Origin: Acidobacteriota bacterium
GTDB taxonomy: Bacteria > Acidobacteriota > Holophagae > Acanthopleuribacterales > Acanthopleuribacteraceae
DNA length: 64,000 bases
Direction: 5' to 3'
NCBI GenBank assembly: GCA_020637335.1
Contig: JACJWC010000006.1
Span: 124,001 to 188,000, forward strand
The notes under the pieces were generated by a model, which did no database searches, was not told where the DNA came from, and was given only the letters and a program-made list of their open reading frames with translations. Shown here one piece after another: positions 17,703 through 27,263 of the stretch. Position 1 is the first letter of the stretch, and every line of letters begins with the position of its first letter. A program made the position numbers and the translations under genes.

Positions 17703-18971
17703 GTCCGCTACCCAAGCCTGCCACTCGGGAAAGCGGGTTTCGAGTCGGGTTAGTTCAGGATCAGGGTCAATGGTTTCCGTCAACAAGGGAAAACGCATCT
17801 CCAACATCTCGCAAAACACACCCGCCAAGCTGGCTTCTTGTAGGCTTAATCGGTGAATCGGGCGACCCACCAGGGTGGCCAGTGCGCGGCCAATCAGCGG
17901 GTCGTTACTGCCGCCGCCTGCAAGGTAGATGTTGGCCTGACCCACCTGAAAGGCTTGCAGAATTTCAAAAAGCCGAAAGGCGATACCCAGCCGACCCACC
18001 ACAGAGCGAGCGGACCCACGAACCCCTTTTGAATAGGTCCGTTTCATTTGCGGCCGCCAATACGGGCTGCCCCAGCCCGCAGCATCGGGGAACGCAAAAC
18101 CGGGCGGTAAGGCGCTGGGAAAATCAGACTGATACAGATCGCCAATTTTGTTGAGGGTGGCCTCCAATGCATAAAAACGGGCATTGACGGGTCCGACCAA
18201 ATAGGGTGGCTGCGCACTGGGTTGATCCGTTGCCTTCAAGACAAAACCACCGGTGCCCAAATTGATTAAGACGCCGCTTGCATCCTGTTTGAGGATCGGT
18301 AAAACGCCAGCGGCCTGATCGCTGATCACAGTTCTGAGCCTGTCCGATCCGTGAATGGGTAGATCCTGCGGATTTGGCCAAATCGTTGGGCGATTTAAAC
18401 CAGGCAGGCCGATGCGTTGGGCCACTGTTTCATCCCAGGTGCCTGTTTGCAAATGGACCAACTGGGTGCGCGCCGCCATGCTGGGTTCCGCGCGATACAT
18501 TTCTCCCTGAGTCCAGCGATCCATAAGCAAAGTTTCCAGTGTACCGAACCGAACATCGGCCCGCTTTGAAACCGCTAAGGTTGCCAATTTGGGACCCATG
18601 TAATGTGGCGAAAGCTTGAGCCCGGTCCGTTGCCAAATCCAGGAGGCCAAGGCTTGATGCTGTTCACACCACGCGATGGCGCGCCGATCCTGCCAGGAGA
18701 TGAGCGGGGTCAAAAAACGGTCACCCGACCAAACGGCAAATGTGGAACGTTGCGAGCTGATGCCCCAAATCAGAGGTTCTTTCACTTGAACGCGCACCAT
18801 GCGCATCAATTGGTTTAATCGGGACAAAAACGCCTTGGGCCGCATTTCACGGATCGGGTCCTTTCCAAACACGCGCGGGCTGGGTACATGCCAGACCTGA
18901 AACGATTTGTCCTCTTTCAGGATCGCGGCCTTGAGTCGGGTCGAGCCCAAATCCAATGCGGCAAAAGCCAT
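17697..18971 (-). CDS. FGGY-family carbohydrate kinase
   Basis: A 424-residue sugar/polyol kinase of the FGGY family (glycerol kinase fold). DLGSTRLKA at the N-terminus is the phosphate-1 loop, ISWQDRRA holds the conserved Asp-Arg region, INLGTGGFV is the phosphate-2 loop, and LAGGGSNDPLIGRALATLVG is the adenosine motif. It is shorter than typical glycerol kinases (about 500 residues). It overlaps the GDPD gene (ATGA), so the two are translationally coupled. Glycerol is a natural guess given GDPD, but GDPD releases glycerol 3-phosphate, so another polyol is equally possible. Confidence 0.82.
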   Translation of the reverse strand: MAFAALDLGSTRLKAAILKEDKSFQVWHVPSPRVFGKDPIREMRPKAFLSRLNQLMRMVRVQVKEPLIWGISSQRSTFAVWSGDRFLTPLISWQDRRAIAWCEQHQALASWIWQRTGLKLSPHYMGPKLATLAVSKRADVRFGTLETLLMDRWTQGEMYRAEPSMAARTQLVHLQTGTWDETVAQRIGLPGLNRPTIWPNPQDLPIHGSDRLRTVISDQAAGVLPILKQDASGVLINLGTGGFVLKATDQPSAQPPYLVGPVNARFYALEATLNKIGDLYQSDFPSALPPGFAFPDAAGWGSPYWRPQMKRTYSKGVRGSARSVVGRLGIAFRLFEILQAFQVGQANIYLAGGGSNDPLIGRALATLVGRPIHRLSLQEASLAGVFCEMLEMRFPLLTETIDPDPELTRLETRFPEWQAWVADL

Positions 18972-19702
18972 CAGGAATCAACACCTAAAGCCCGAATCAA
19001 CCAAGGCGGAGAATCACTCATCAGCAGGTCGATGCCAACAGCCAGGGCGTGCCGCAATTGATCTTCCTGGTTACAGGTGTAACCGTAAACCAGCTTGCCG
19101 CGTTGATGACACGCTTTAACGGCTTCAATACTTGCAGCCTCAATGCGGAAGGACACGGCGTGTAACGCCTGCCAGTCCTCATCTTTCAGGCTGGCGGTAA
19201 TGTCCATTTCGGTATTGAGCACGCAGCGCAGTTGGGGATAGCGATTTTTTAAATACCGTAGCAGATCCAAGTCAAAACACAGGATCTCATGACGCTCAAA
19301 GGCCTGGTGGGTTGCCACTGCCTGAGCCACTTTATCGCCCAATAGTTGCAAGCGCTCGCCGCTTTCGCGGACTTTTATTTCCAGGAGGATGCGCGTTTTG
19401 GTGCCAATTCGGTCCAAAAGGGAATCGAGTTGGAGCATTGGTGTCGCTTTAAATTTGCTGTCTTTCCAAAGCCCGACATCCAATTGGCTCAAGACCTCGC
19501 TGGTGAGATGATGCAGGCAACGGCTGGGCATACCTACTTTTGCCAGCGACCGATCGTGGAAAACCCACACCTGCTCATCGGCGCTTAATTGGAGATCGGT
19601 CTCAATGCCGTCGATTGGGCAAGCCAAAGCCGCTTGAAAGGCCGGGTTGGTATTCTCGGGAAACTCAGCTGAAAAACCGCGATGGGCCACCACTAAAACC
19701 AT
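18971..19702 (-). CDS. Glycerophosphodiester phosphodiesterase
   Basis: A 243-residue GDPD-family TIM-barrel enzyme that hydrolyses glycerophosphodiesters to sn-glycerol 3-phosphate and an alcohol. H7-R8 (AHRG), E34 and D36 (GIETDLQ) and H49-D50 (FHD) are the catalytic and metal residues, all present. No signal peptide, so cytoplasmic. It is the first gene of a two-gene operon with the FGGY kinase, suggesting recycling of phospholipid head groups. Confidence 0.88.
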   Translation of the reverse strand: MVLVVAHRGFSAEFPENTNPAFQAALACPIDGIETDLQLSADEQVWVFHDRSLAKVGMPSRCLHHLTSEVLSQLDVGLWKDSKFKATPMLQLDSLLDRIGTKTRILLEIKVRESGERLQLLGDKVAQAVATHQAFERHEILCFDLDLLRYLKNRYPQLRCVLNTEMDITASLKDEDWQALHAVSFRIEAASIEAVKACHQRGKLVYGYTCNQEDQLRHALAVGIDLLMSDSPPWLIRALGVDS

Positions 19703-19791
19703 AAATCCCCCTTGCGAACATCATACGTCAGCTTCCCTTGACCGCCTATTCATGCTAGGAAAGAACTAATTTTATCCAAGGAAATTAGCCC

Positions 19792-20835
19792 ATGGCCCAC
19801 TTTTTGGAAGACCGTCGTTTATTGGCGTTATACAGCCTGCTCGCCGCCTTAATTTTGTCTTGGTTAGTTAGCAAATTGCTTTTCCTGATCCTGAAACGCT
19901 GGGCCGGCAAAACCAAAACGGATTTGGATGACCGCTTGCTGAACAGTTTGAGGGTGCCGGTATCCCTGACCATCATTTTGCTTGGCGGCATGTACGCGAT
20001 GTACCTTTTGAACCTGGGCGATTCCTTGGAAAAAGTGACCTTACGCGCCATCCAAAGTTTGATTATTTTGGTCTGGATGTTCTGGACCATCAGCTTTTCG
20101 GGCACCCTGATCCAGTATTTGGGCCGAGCCGAGGACCCTCAATCCTTTTTTAAACCGCGCATCCAGCCGTTGCTTTCCATGTTGACCAAGACCTTGGTTA
20201 CAGGGGTTGGCCTGTATTTCCTGTTCAAAACGTGGGATTCGGACGTTTCCGGCTGGCTGGCCAGTGCGGGCATTGTGGGCTTAGCCGTTGGTTTTGCAGC
20301 CAAGGACACCCTGGCCAACCTCTTCTCCGGTGTATTTATTTTGGCGGATTCGCCCTATAAATTGGGGGATTACGTGGTTTTGGACGAACAGACGCGAGGG
20401 CGGGTCACGCATATCGGACTGCGCAGCACACGCATCCTGACCCGGGACGACGTCGAAGTCATTGTGCCCAACGCAGTTATTGGCAATTCCAAGATCGTCA
20501 ATGAGAGCGGTGGGCCCTATGAAATGTTTCGCGTGCGCATTGATGTGTCAGTCGCCTATGGCAGTGATATCGACCAAGTTCGCGCACTGCTGATGCAGGT
20601 GGCAGCCGAGGATCCTATGGTCCAGCCAGAGCCCGAAGCTAGGGTCCGTTTCCGCAGTTTTGGCGATTCGGGTCTCAATTTTCAACTCCTGATCTGGGTG
20701 GAAAAGCCCGAGTTACGCGGAAAAGCCGTGGACCAACTCAACACGGCCGTCTACAAATCGTTTCAAAAGAATGGTATCGAGATTCCTTACCCCAAACGCG
20801 ATGTTTACCTGCATTCCGTAGCCCCAAAGGTATGA
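19792..20835 (+). CDS. MscS-family mechanosensitive ion channel
   Basis: A 347-residue inner-membrane channel. Several hydrophobic segments (about residues 10-35, 55-75, 88-108, 130-150) precede the pore helix region with GIVGLAVGFAAKDTLANLFSG, the best-conserved MscS signature. The beta domain follows (YKLGDYV...GRVTHIGLRST) and then the mixed C-terminal domain. It releases solutes at hypo-osmotic shock. Its stop overlaps the glycerate kinase ATG (ATGA). Confidence 0.88.
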   Translation: MAHFLEDRRLLALYSLLAALILSWLVSKLLFLILKRWAGKTKTDLDDRLLNSLRVPVSLTIILLGGMYAMYLLNLGDSLEKVTLRAIQSLIILVWMFWTISFSGTLIQYLGRAEDPQSFFKPRIQPLLSMLTKTLVTGVGLYFLFKTWDSDVSGWLASAGIVGLAVGFAAKDTLANLFSGVFILADSPYKLGDYVVLDEQTRGRVTHIGLRSTRILTRDDVEVIVPNAVIGNSKIVNESGGPYEMFRVRIDVSVAYGSDIDQVRALLMQVAAEDPMVQPEPEARVRFRSFGDSGLNFQLLIWVEKPELRGKAVDQLNTAVYKSFQKNGIEIPYPKRDVYLHSVAPKV

Positions 20836-21920
20836 AGGTCCTCCTCGCACCCGCTTCGTTTAAAGGCAGTTATCAGGCTTATCAAGCTGCCCAACTCATG
20901 GCCAGCGCTCTGACTCAGATTCAACCCGGCTGGGAACTCGTGCTTTGTCCGATGGTGGATGGCGGTGAAGGGACCCGCGAAGCATGGAGCCTTTGGCACA
21001 AAGCCGAAACCCGAACGTTTCAGGTGCCCGATTGGACCGGCCAAGTGCGGGAAGTGCCCTTCGCTTGGCGCGAATCACGAGAAGGAAGCGAATCGGGCAA
21101 GATCCAAACGGCGGCCTGGATTGAGTCTGCCGATGTGCTGGGCTGGCATTTAAGCCCAGAACGGAAGCCCATGCGGGCGACGAGCTTTGGCCTTGGTGTC
21201 CTCTTAAAACACGTTTTGCGTTTACGGCCAGATCAACTGTATTTCGGGTTGGGCGGCACCGTTTCAGTCGATGCAGGGCTCGGTTTGCTGGCGGGCCTGG
21301 GCGGAGGGTTTTGGGCTCAGGAACGGGCGATTACGTGTCCGGCCGAATGGTCCCATGAAGCAAGACTAAAACCTTGCGAATTCGATTCAAAGGAAACGCA
21401 ATGCATCGCCGTATGCGATGTCAACAACGCCCTGTTGGGTCCCGAAGGGGCTCGTGTGTACATGGCCCAAAAAGGCGTTGCCAAACAAGCGGAAGGCCAA
21501 TTAGAAGCGATTTATCAAGACATGGTGCAAGAAATGGATCCCCAGCAGAACCGCGCCACCAGGGCTGGCGCAGGTGCAGCTGGTGGGCTCGGCTTTGCGC
21601 TGGCCTGCCTGGGTTTCCAATTGATTCCAGGCTCCTCTTTTTGGGCGCAAATAACCGATTTGAAAACGCTTATCCAGGAGTGTGACCTGGTCATTTCCGG
21701 CGAAGGTCAGCTGGACCGCCAAAGCTGGCTCGGTAAACCCATCGGGTTATTAAACGGGTTATGTCAGGAATTGGACAAACCGTTGTATGCCTTGTGTGGG
21801 CAAATCCAAGGTGTGGTTCCACCTGGGATTAGGGCAGTCCAGATGGGTGGCACTGCCCCATACACTGATTTTTTGGAGCGGGTCAGAAGTCAATTCGCGG
21901 CATGGTTTGGTGCGCTTTGA
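20832..21920 (+). CDS. Glycerate kinase (GlxK/GarK type)
   Basis: A 362-residue glycerate kinase of the GarK/GlxK family. It opens with MKVLLAPASFKGS, has the glycine-rich FGLGGTVSVDAGLGLLAG segment (family GGSATNDGGAG-like) and VISGEGQLDRQS near residue 285, the usual catalytic-side motif. It phosphorylates D-glycerate, normally to 2-phosphoglycerate, linking glyoxylate or serine metabolism to glycolysis. Translation is coupled to the upstream MscS gene; the pairing has no obvious functional reason. Confidence 0.85.
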   Translation: MKVLLAPASFKGSYQAYQAAQLMASALTQIQPGWELVLCPMVDGGEGTREAWSLWHKAETRTFQVPDWTGQVREVPFAWRESREGSESGKIQTAAWIESADVLGWHLSPERKPMRATSFGLGVLLKHVLRLRPDQLYFGLGGTVSVDAGLGLLAGLGGGFWAQERAITCPAEWSHEARLKPCEFDSKETQCIAVCDVNNALLGPEGARVYMAQKGVAKQAEGQLEAIYQDMVQEMDPQQNRATRAGAGAAGGLGFALACLGFQLIPGSSFWAQITDLKTLIQECDLVISGEGQLDRQSWLGKPIGLLNGLCQELDKPLYALCGQIQGVVPPGIRAVQMGGTAPYTDFLERVRSQFAAWFGAL

Positions 21921-22096
21921 CACAAGTTCTGTTTTTCAAATTAGATCCGCATCACAATTGAATGGTCAGGCCGAGAAAATTTTGGATTTATAGCTTAAAT
22001 TTTTTTCCGATGTGGTCAAACCCTTATCAAACGGCCCATATTAAACGATATACTTAAGGGATAGCCCTGACCAATCTACCACCCGAGGAGGACTCC

Positions 22097-25000
22097 ATGC
22101 GGCGTCTTTTTTACCTGTTGTGCTGTCTCTTTTTGAGCGCCCATCTCTCGCTATTTGGCCAGATCTGGGAAAAAATTGCTCAAGAGCAGAGCGGAAAAAA
22201 AACCCCCAACTTTTACGAATTACAACAAGCGTTTGAGGCTTATTGGGCACTTCACCCCAGCAAAGGCCGCAAACCCGGCTACAAACAATTCCGGCGATGG
22301 GAGGCCTTTGCCTCTCATCGCATAGATCGACAGGGCCAATTCCAAACGCAGGGCCTGTACCGTGCCTGGCAGGAATACCAGGCCCTGTACGGTAGCCCGG
22401 ATCTGGACAAAAATGCCGCAGCTTGGACAGAGCTCGGTCCCAAAACACCACCAACCTCAACCAATGCGCCCGGTTACCGGGTGGATGGCGGGTCGGGTCG
22501 GGTCAACGCCATCGCATTTGACCCCACCAACAGCAATGTCATCTATGTTGGCGCACCGAGCGGCGGATTGTGGAAATCCACCAACGGCGGTAATTCCTGG
22601 ACGTTATTAACGGGTAGTCTGCCCAATTTGGGGATATGCTCCATTGCCATTTCACCGTCCAATCCAAGTGTCATTTACGCCGCAACGGGTGATGGGCCGG
22701 GCGGCGGCGGTCAGACCAGCGGGACCTACTCGATTGGCGTGATTAAATCGACCAATGGCGGCACTTCTTGGACAACGACTGGCCTAACCTTGGGCGATTC
22801 CGAACAAAAAGTCGTGCACGAAGTCGTGGTCCACCCGACCAACCCGAATTTTGTTATGGCCGGTACCAATTTTGGGTTGTACCGCTCCACGGATGGGGGT
22901 TCTAGCTGGCAAACATTATTTAGCTCTGGCGTCGTTTGGGATGTTGAGGTGGATGCTACCTATCCCGACTACTGGTACATTACGGGCGGGTATACGGGCG
23001 TATTTTGGACCAATAACGCAGGCGACAGCTGGACGGCCGCCAATGGCTTACCCGCAGCCCAAAGCGATGCTTTTGGTCGCATTGAATTGACCATGTGTCC
23101 GAGCAACACCAATATCCTATACGCCATCTATGCGGTCGAGTCCCAAGATGAATACAACGGCGGCCTTTACGCGATTTACAAATCAATTGATGGCGGCGCC
23201 AATTTCACTGAAATCTACAATCAGAACTACGACCAAGGAAGACCGAACCTGCTCGGTTGGTACGATGGCTTGGCCGGTAGTGGCAATGGCGATTTTGGCG
23301 GTCAAGGCTGGTATGACCTGGATATTCAGACCCATCCGACCAACTGTGATCTGGTCCACATGGGCGGGGTCAACATCTGGAAAACCGTGGATGGTGGCGC
23401 CACCTACCAGCCCGCATCGTTTTGGCTGTCTCAGGAACCCAATTATCCCTACCCCTTCACCCATGCCGACCAGCACAATTTCCGGTACAACCCGGGAACA
23501 GGGGCCATGTACGTAGGCAATGACGGTGGGATCTGGCGCCTGGACGGCACGCAGTTCACCAATTTGAGCAAAGGGCTCGGGATCAGCATGCTATACAGCT
23601 GCTCCACGGCCCAAACCCGCGAAGATCTGACCTTATGCGGTGCCCAGGACAATGGCTCCTACGCCTTGATCGGCAGTACCTGGCAGCAAATGACCGGTGG
23701 TGATGGCATGATCGCTATCGTCGACTATTCCGACCATAACGTGATGTATACCTCCTTCCCCAATGGTGGCCATTCGCGTTCAACCGATGGCGGCGCCTCC
23801 TTCCAAAGTATTACAGAGGGTGGCGATGGCACTTGGATCACCCCATTTGCCCAAGATCCGCTGACTCCGGCAACCCTTTACCGCGCGGCCAAAGGTGTTT
23901 ACAAATCGACGGATCGCGGTTCGAATTGGACCGCTATCAGCCCTGAAATTTCGGGTTACACCTTGGGGGCCATGGCGATTGCCCCTTCCAACCCCAACGT
24001 CATTTTTGTAGCCGATCTCTGGTACAACCAGAATTCGCAAGTATTGGCCCGTACAACAGACGGTGGCACCAATTGGAGCCAAGTCAATTCACCGGGCGGG
24101 ATCAGCGATTTGGCGATTCATCCCACCGACCCCAATATCATTTATGGAGCCCGCTATGGATACAACGCCGGCAGCAAAGTCTTCAAGAGCACGGATGGCG
24201 GCGCCAATTGGACCAATATTTCCGGCAGCCTACCCAACATGCCGGTCAACTGTGTCCTGATCGACAAAGGTCGACCCGGCGATGTTTATGTGGGCACCGA
24301 CTTGGGTGTTTTCCTGTCCGAGGATGGCGGCCCCTGGTCACCGTTTGGAACCGGTATTGCCAATGTCATCGTCATGGACCTGGATATTCAGCACAGTTCG
24401 CGTAAGTTGCGGGCAGCCACCTTTGGTCGCGGTTTGTGGGAAATCCCCATCCCGGCTGCCAATGGCGGGGGCGGAGGAACCGTCACCCCTGATCCCAACT
24501 CGCGTTGGCTGGCTCATGTCACCAAAGTGGGCGGTGGTTTTGAGACCCTGTTAACGCTGACAAACAATATGGGTTCTACCCAAACCGTCACCTTGACGCC
24601 CTACACCTCAACGGGCACCAAGGGCACAGCAAAAGCCTTCAATGTCGCGGCTTATGGCTTTACCCAAGTTAAAGCCCAGGACGCCTTCCCTGGCTTTGAC
24701 ATCAGCCATTTTTCGATTGCGGGTAGCAAGGACGTAATTGTCACAGCCGGTTACCGCTTGGCCGATGGAACGGGTGCGACTGCCCATGTCAATGAAACCT
24801 CAGACGCGCGACGCGATTTCTACATTTACTCGGGCGAATGGAACACGGTGTTTGACGGTATGGCCCTGGTCAATCTTTCGACTTCAACCGCGGAAGTGAG
24901 CCTGTTCCAAATTGCCAAAAATGGAAAAGTGCTGTCCGAGAAAAAGGCCAGCCTTGCTCCCTACGCCAAAACGTTAAGCGTTTTTGGATCGGAGTTTAAT

Positions 25001-25849
25001 ACGTCGGGTCACTTGGTCCATGTTACCAGCAGCCAACCCGCAACCGTGGTTTTCCTGCGCGGAACCTACCCAGGCACCAGTCCGGGCTACCTTTACCAAA
25101 CCTCACCTGTTCTGGATGAGGCGCCGAGTTCAGGTCGCTGGGTCAGCCACGTCACGCCCAACACCACCTTCTTGACGACCCTCTATTTCACGAACTTTGG
25201 AACGAGTACTGCCACATTGACCCTGACGCCCTACAGTAGCAGTGGAAGCCCGCTCACGCCACGTACGGTTACCTTGCCGGGTAACAACTATATGATTCAA
25301 GCTTCCAGTGCGACTTTTGCTGGAGAAGCCGTCTCGCACTTCGCGATCAGTGGACCTCAAAACTGTGTGGTTACAGCAGGTTACATCATCAGCCAGGGGG
25401 TTGGGGCAACCGCGCATGTCAATGAAACGCGCATGCTGGCAAACCCTTACGACCGCAACTACATCCTTTACCAAGGCGAATGGAACCGCATATTCGATGG
25501 CATGGCCATGGTCAATCTGGGCACATCACCTGCGAAAATCATCGCAGCCCAATTCGACAAAAATGGGAATCAGGTTGGGGCAACCGTTACCGTAGATGCT
25601 GCCCTGGCAGCAAAAGCCAAAAAATTGGCCGTGTTCGATAGCCTTTTCCCCGATCGCCAAGATTTGCAGATCTATATTCAAGCCGATCAACCCACCGTCT
25701 TGCTGCTGTTACGCGGCACCCGACCGGGCGTTAACCCGGGCTATTTGTACCAAACCAATCCTGTCCCACTCCATGCCGACTACCTGTTCAAAACCGGCGA
25801 GGAACCAACGCTCCATCCGCTATCCCTACCCAGCAGCGGTACGGAATAA
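22097..25849 (+). CDS. Large secreted Asp-box beta-propeller protein with two C-terminal modules
   Basis: A 1250-residue exported protein. The signal peptide (MRRLFYLLCCLFLSAHLSLFG) is followed by a propeller region, about residues 100-790. This region has many BNR/Asp-box repeats (S/T-x-DGG-x-SW) like those of sialidases, sortilin-type propellers and photosystem assembly factor-like proteins. A glycine linker leads to two tandem modules, residues 803-1010 and 1014-1222, each with RW(L/V)(A/S)HVT, GATAHVNE, FDGMA(L/M)VNL, LRGT and PGYLYQT. RBS CGAGGAGG and a TATACT -10-like hexamer at 22049 lie upstream. A terminator follows. No sialidase catalytic set was identified, so adhesion or binding is more likely than hydrolysis. 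Confidence 0.82.
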   Translation: MRRLFYLLCCLFLSAHLSLFGQIWEKIAQEQSGKKTPNFYELQQAFEAYWALHPSKGRKPGYKQFRRWEAFASHRIDRQGQFQTQGLYRAWQEYQALYGSPDLDKNAAAWTELGPKTPPTSTNAPGYRVDGGSGRVNAIAFDPTNSNVIYVGAPSGGLWKSTNGGNSWTLLTGSLPNLGICSIAISPSNPSVIYAATGDGPGGGGQTSGTYSIGVIKSTNGGTSWTTTGLTLGDSEQKVVHEVVVHPTNPNFVMAGTNFGLYRSTDGGSSWQTLFSSGVVWDVEVDATYPDYWYITGGYTGVFWTNNAGDSWTAANGLPAAQSDAFGRIELTMCPSNTNILYAIYAVESQDEYNGGLYAIYKSIDGGANFTEIYNQNYDQGRPNLLGWYDGLAGSGNGDFGGQGWYDLDIQTHPTNCDLVHMGGVNIWKTVDGGATYQPASFWLSQEPNYPYPFTHADQHNFRYNPGTGAMYVGNDGGIWRLDGTQFTNLSKGLGISMLYSCSTAQTREDLTLCGAQDNGSYALIGSTWQQMTGGDGMIAIVDYSDHNVMYTSFPNGGHSRSTDGGASFQSITEGGDGTWITPFAQDPLTPATLYRAAKGVYKSTDRGSNWTAISPEISGYTLGAMAIAPSNPNVIFVADLWYNQNSQVLARTTDGGTNWSQVNSPGGISDLAIHPTDPNIIYGARYGYNAGSKVFKSTDGGANWTNISGSLPNMPVNCVLIDKGRPGDVYVGTDLGVFLSEDGGPWSPFGTGIANVIVMDLDIQHSSRKLRAATFGRGLWEIPIPAANGGGGGTVTPDPNSRWLAHVTKVGGGFETLLTLTNNMGSTQTVTLTPYTSTGTKGTAKAFNVAAYGFTQVKAQDAFPGFDISHFSIAGSKDVIVTAGYRLADGTGATAHVNETSDARRDFYIYSGEWNTVFDGMALVNLSTSTAEVSLFQIAKNGKVLSEKKASLAPYAKTLSVFGSEFNTSGHLVHVTSSQPATVVFLRGTYPGTSPGYLYQTSPVLDEAPSSGRWVSHVTPNTTFLTTLYFTNFGTSTATLTLTPYSSSGSPLTPRTVTLPGNNYMIQASSATFAGEAVSHFAISGPQNCVVTAGYIISQGVGATAHVNETRMLANPYDRNYILYQGEWNRIFDGMAMVNLGTSPAKIIAAQFDKNGNQVGATVTVDAALAAKAKKLAVFDSLFPDRQDLQIYIQADQPTVLLLLRGTRPGVNPGYLYQTNPVPLHADYLFKTGEEPTLHPLSLPSSGTE

Positions 25850-25855
25850 CAAAAA

Positions 25856-25877
25856 AAGGGCCCGGATCCGGGCCCTT
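25856..25877. terminator. Bidirectional rho-independent terminator
   Basis: A perfect 22-bp palindrome (arm AAGGGCCCGGA) lies between converging genes. A-run precedes and T-rich sequence follows, so both strands have hairpin plus T-tract. Confidence 0.92.
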
Positions 25878-25881
25878 ATTT

Positions 25882-27261
25882 TTAATCTATTTCAATTTGG
25901 TCGACTTGGATTTGGTACTGCTCGAGTTTTTTGTAGAGGTTACTGCGCGGCGTATCAATAGCCTCAGCTGTCCGCGAAATATTGCCGCTGTTATCGCGTA
26001 ACTTGGCGATCAGGAACTGCCGTTCGGTTTCTTCTTTAAAGGCACGTAGGGTTTGGAACTGACTGAAATCAAAGGGATCATTGCTGACAGCCGGCCCATC
26101 CGCACCCAATACTTCCTCTTCGCCCAGAATCAGAATACGTTCGACCAAATTCTTGAGCTCGCGGATATTGCCGCGATAGGTGCGATTGCGTAGCGCGGTC
26201 AGGGTTTCGGCAGACCAGGTTTTGGGGCCTAACCCGTTTTCGGCGCAAAATTTTTCGCTGAAAAAGGCAACCAGGAGGGGAATATCCGAACGACGGGCCT
26301 GAAGCGGAATCGAGGCCAAGGGGACCACATTGAGGCGGTAGTAGAGGTCCTCGCGGAACTCGCCTTTTTCGATCATGGCGACTAAATCCTTGTTGGTCGC
26401 CGCCACGACCCGCACGTCGACCCGAATGGTTTTGCCCGACCCAACCGCTTCAACTTCGCCCTCTTGCAAAACGCGCAAGACCTTGGCCTGTGTGTTGAGC
26501 GACATGTCGGCTACTTCATCCAGGAAAATGGTGCCCTGATGGGCCAATTGGAATTTGCCGGGCTGGTTCTCAACCGCACCGGTAAATGCGCCTTTGACGT
26601 GACCAAACAGCTCGCTCTCGATCAAGTCATTGGGAATCGCCGCGCAATTGACCTGAACCATGCGACCGGATCGGCCGGACATCTCATGGATGCGGCGGGC
26701 AATCAACTCTTTGCCGGTACCCGATTCGCCGGTGATCAAAACACTGGCCTTGGTGGGTGCAACCCGATCGACCCGTTCCAATAAACTTTTGAGGCCCGGG
26801 TGTTCACCAATAATTGGGAAGCTGGCCGAAACCTGGCGTTTGAGTTCCTGGTTCTCTTCCTGCAGTGCTTTTTTTTCGGATTCCAGATCGCGTTTGGACA
26901 GTGCGTTCCGCACCGAGAGCAACAGCCGTTCACGATCGAGCGGTTTCTCCAGGAAATCGAAGGCTCCGATACGGGTCGCGTCCAAGGCGGTCTGGATGGT
27001 GCCATGCCCGGAAATCATGACGATTGGAGCCGTCGTTCCCTGTTTGACCATAACCTGCAGCGCTTCCATGCCGTCCATACGCGGCATTTTTATGTCGAGC
27101 AAAATCAGGTCGGGCTCTTCTTGCAGGGCCAAGTTGCAGCCCTGTTCGCCATTTTCGGCCTGAACGACTTTGAAGCCTTCGTATTCAAGGATCTTGGCGA
27201 CACTGCGCCGAATGGCGTCCTCATCGTCCACAATCATGATTAACGGATTTTTGCGCCGCAT
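25882..27261 (-). CDS. NtrC-family sigma-54-dependent response regulator
   Basis: A 459-residue regulator with receiver (1-120; VDDED and phospho-acceptor Asp in LDIKMPRMDG), AAA+ domain (about 145-380; GESGTGKE Walker A, ELFGHVKGAFTGA sigma-54 contact loop, FLDEVADM Walker B), and a Fis-type helix-turn-helix at the end (NISRTAEAIDTPRSNLYKKL). It activates sigma-54 promoters on phosphorylation. It starts 2 bp after the RsbU-like gene, with AGGAAG upstream, so it belongs to the partner-switch operon. No histidine kinase is adjacent. Confidence 0.92.
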   Translation of the reverse strand: MRRKNPLIMIVDDEDAIRRSVAKILEYEGFKVVQAENGEQGCNLALQEEPDLILLDIKMPRMDGMEALQVMVKQGTTAPIVMISGHGTIQTALDATRIGAFDFLEKPLDRERLLLSVRNALSKRDLESEKKALQEENQELKRQVSASFPIIGEHPGLKSLLERVDRVAPTKASVLITGESGTGKELIARRIHEMSGRSGRMVQVNCAAIPNDLIESELFGHVKGAFTGAVENQPGKFQLAHQGTIFLDEVADMSLNTQAKVLRVLQEGEVEAVGSGKTIRVDVRVVAATNKDLVAMIEKGEFREDLYYRLNVVPLASIPLQARRSDIPLLVAFFSEKFCAENGLGPKTWSAETLTALRNRTYRGNIRELKNLVERILILGEEEVLGADGPAVSNDPFDFSQFQTLRAFKEETERQFLIAKLRDNSGNISRTAEAIDTPRSNLYKKLEQYQIQVDQIEID

Positions 27262-27263
27262 AC

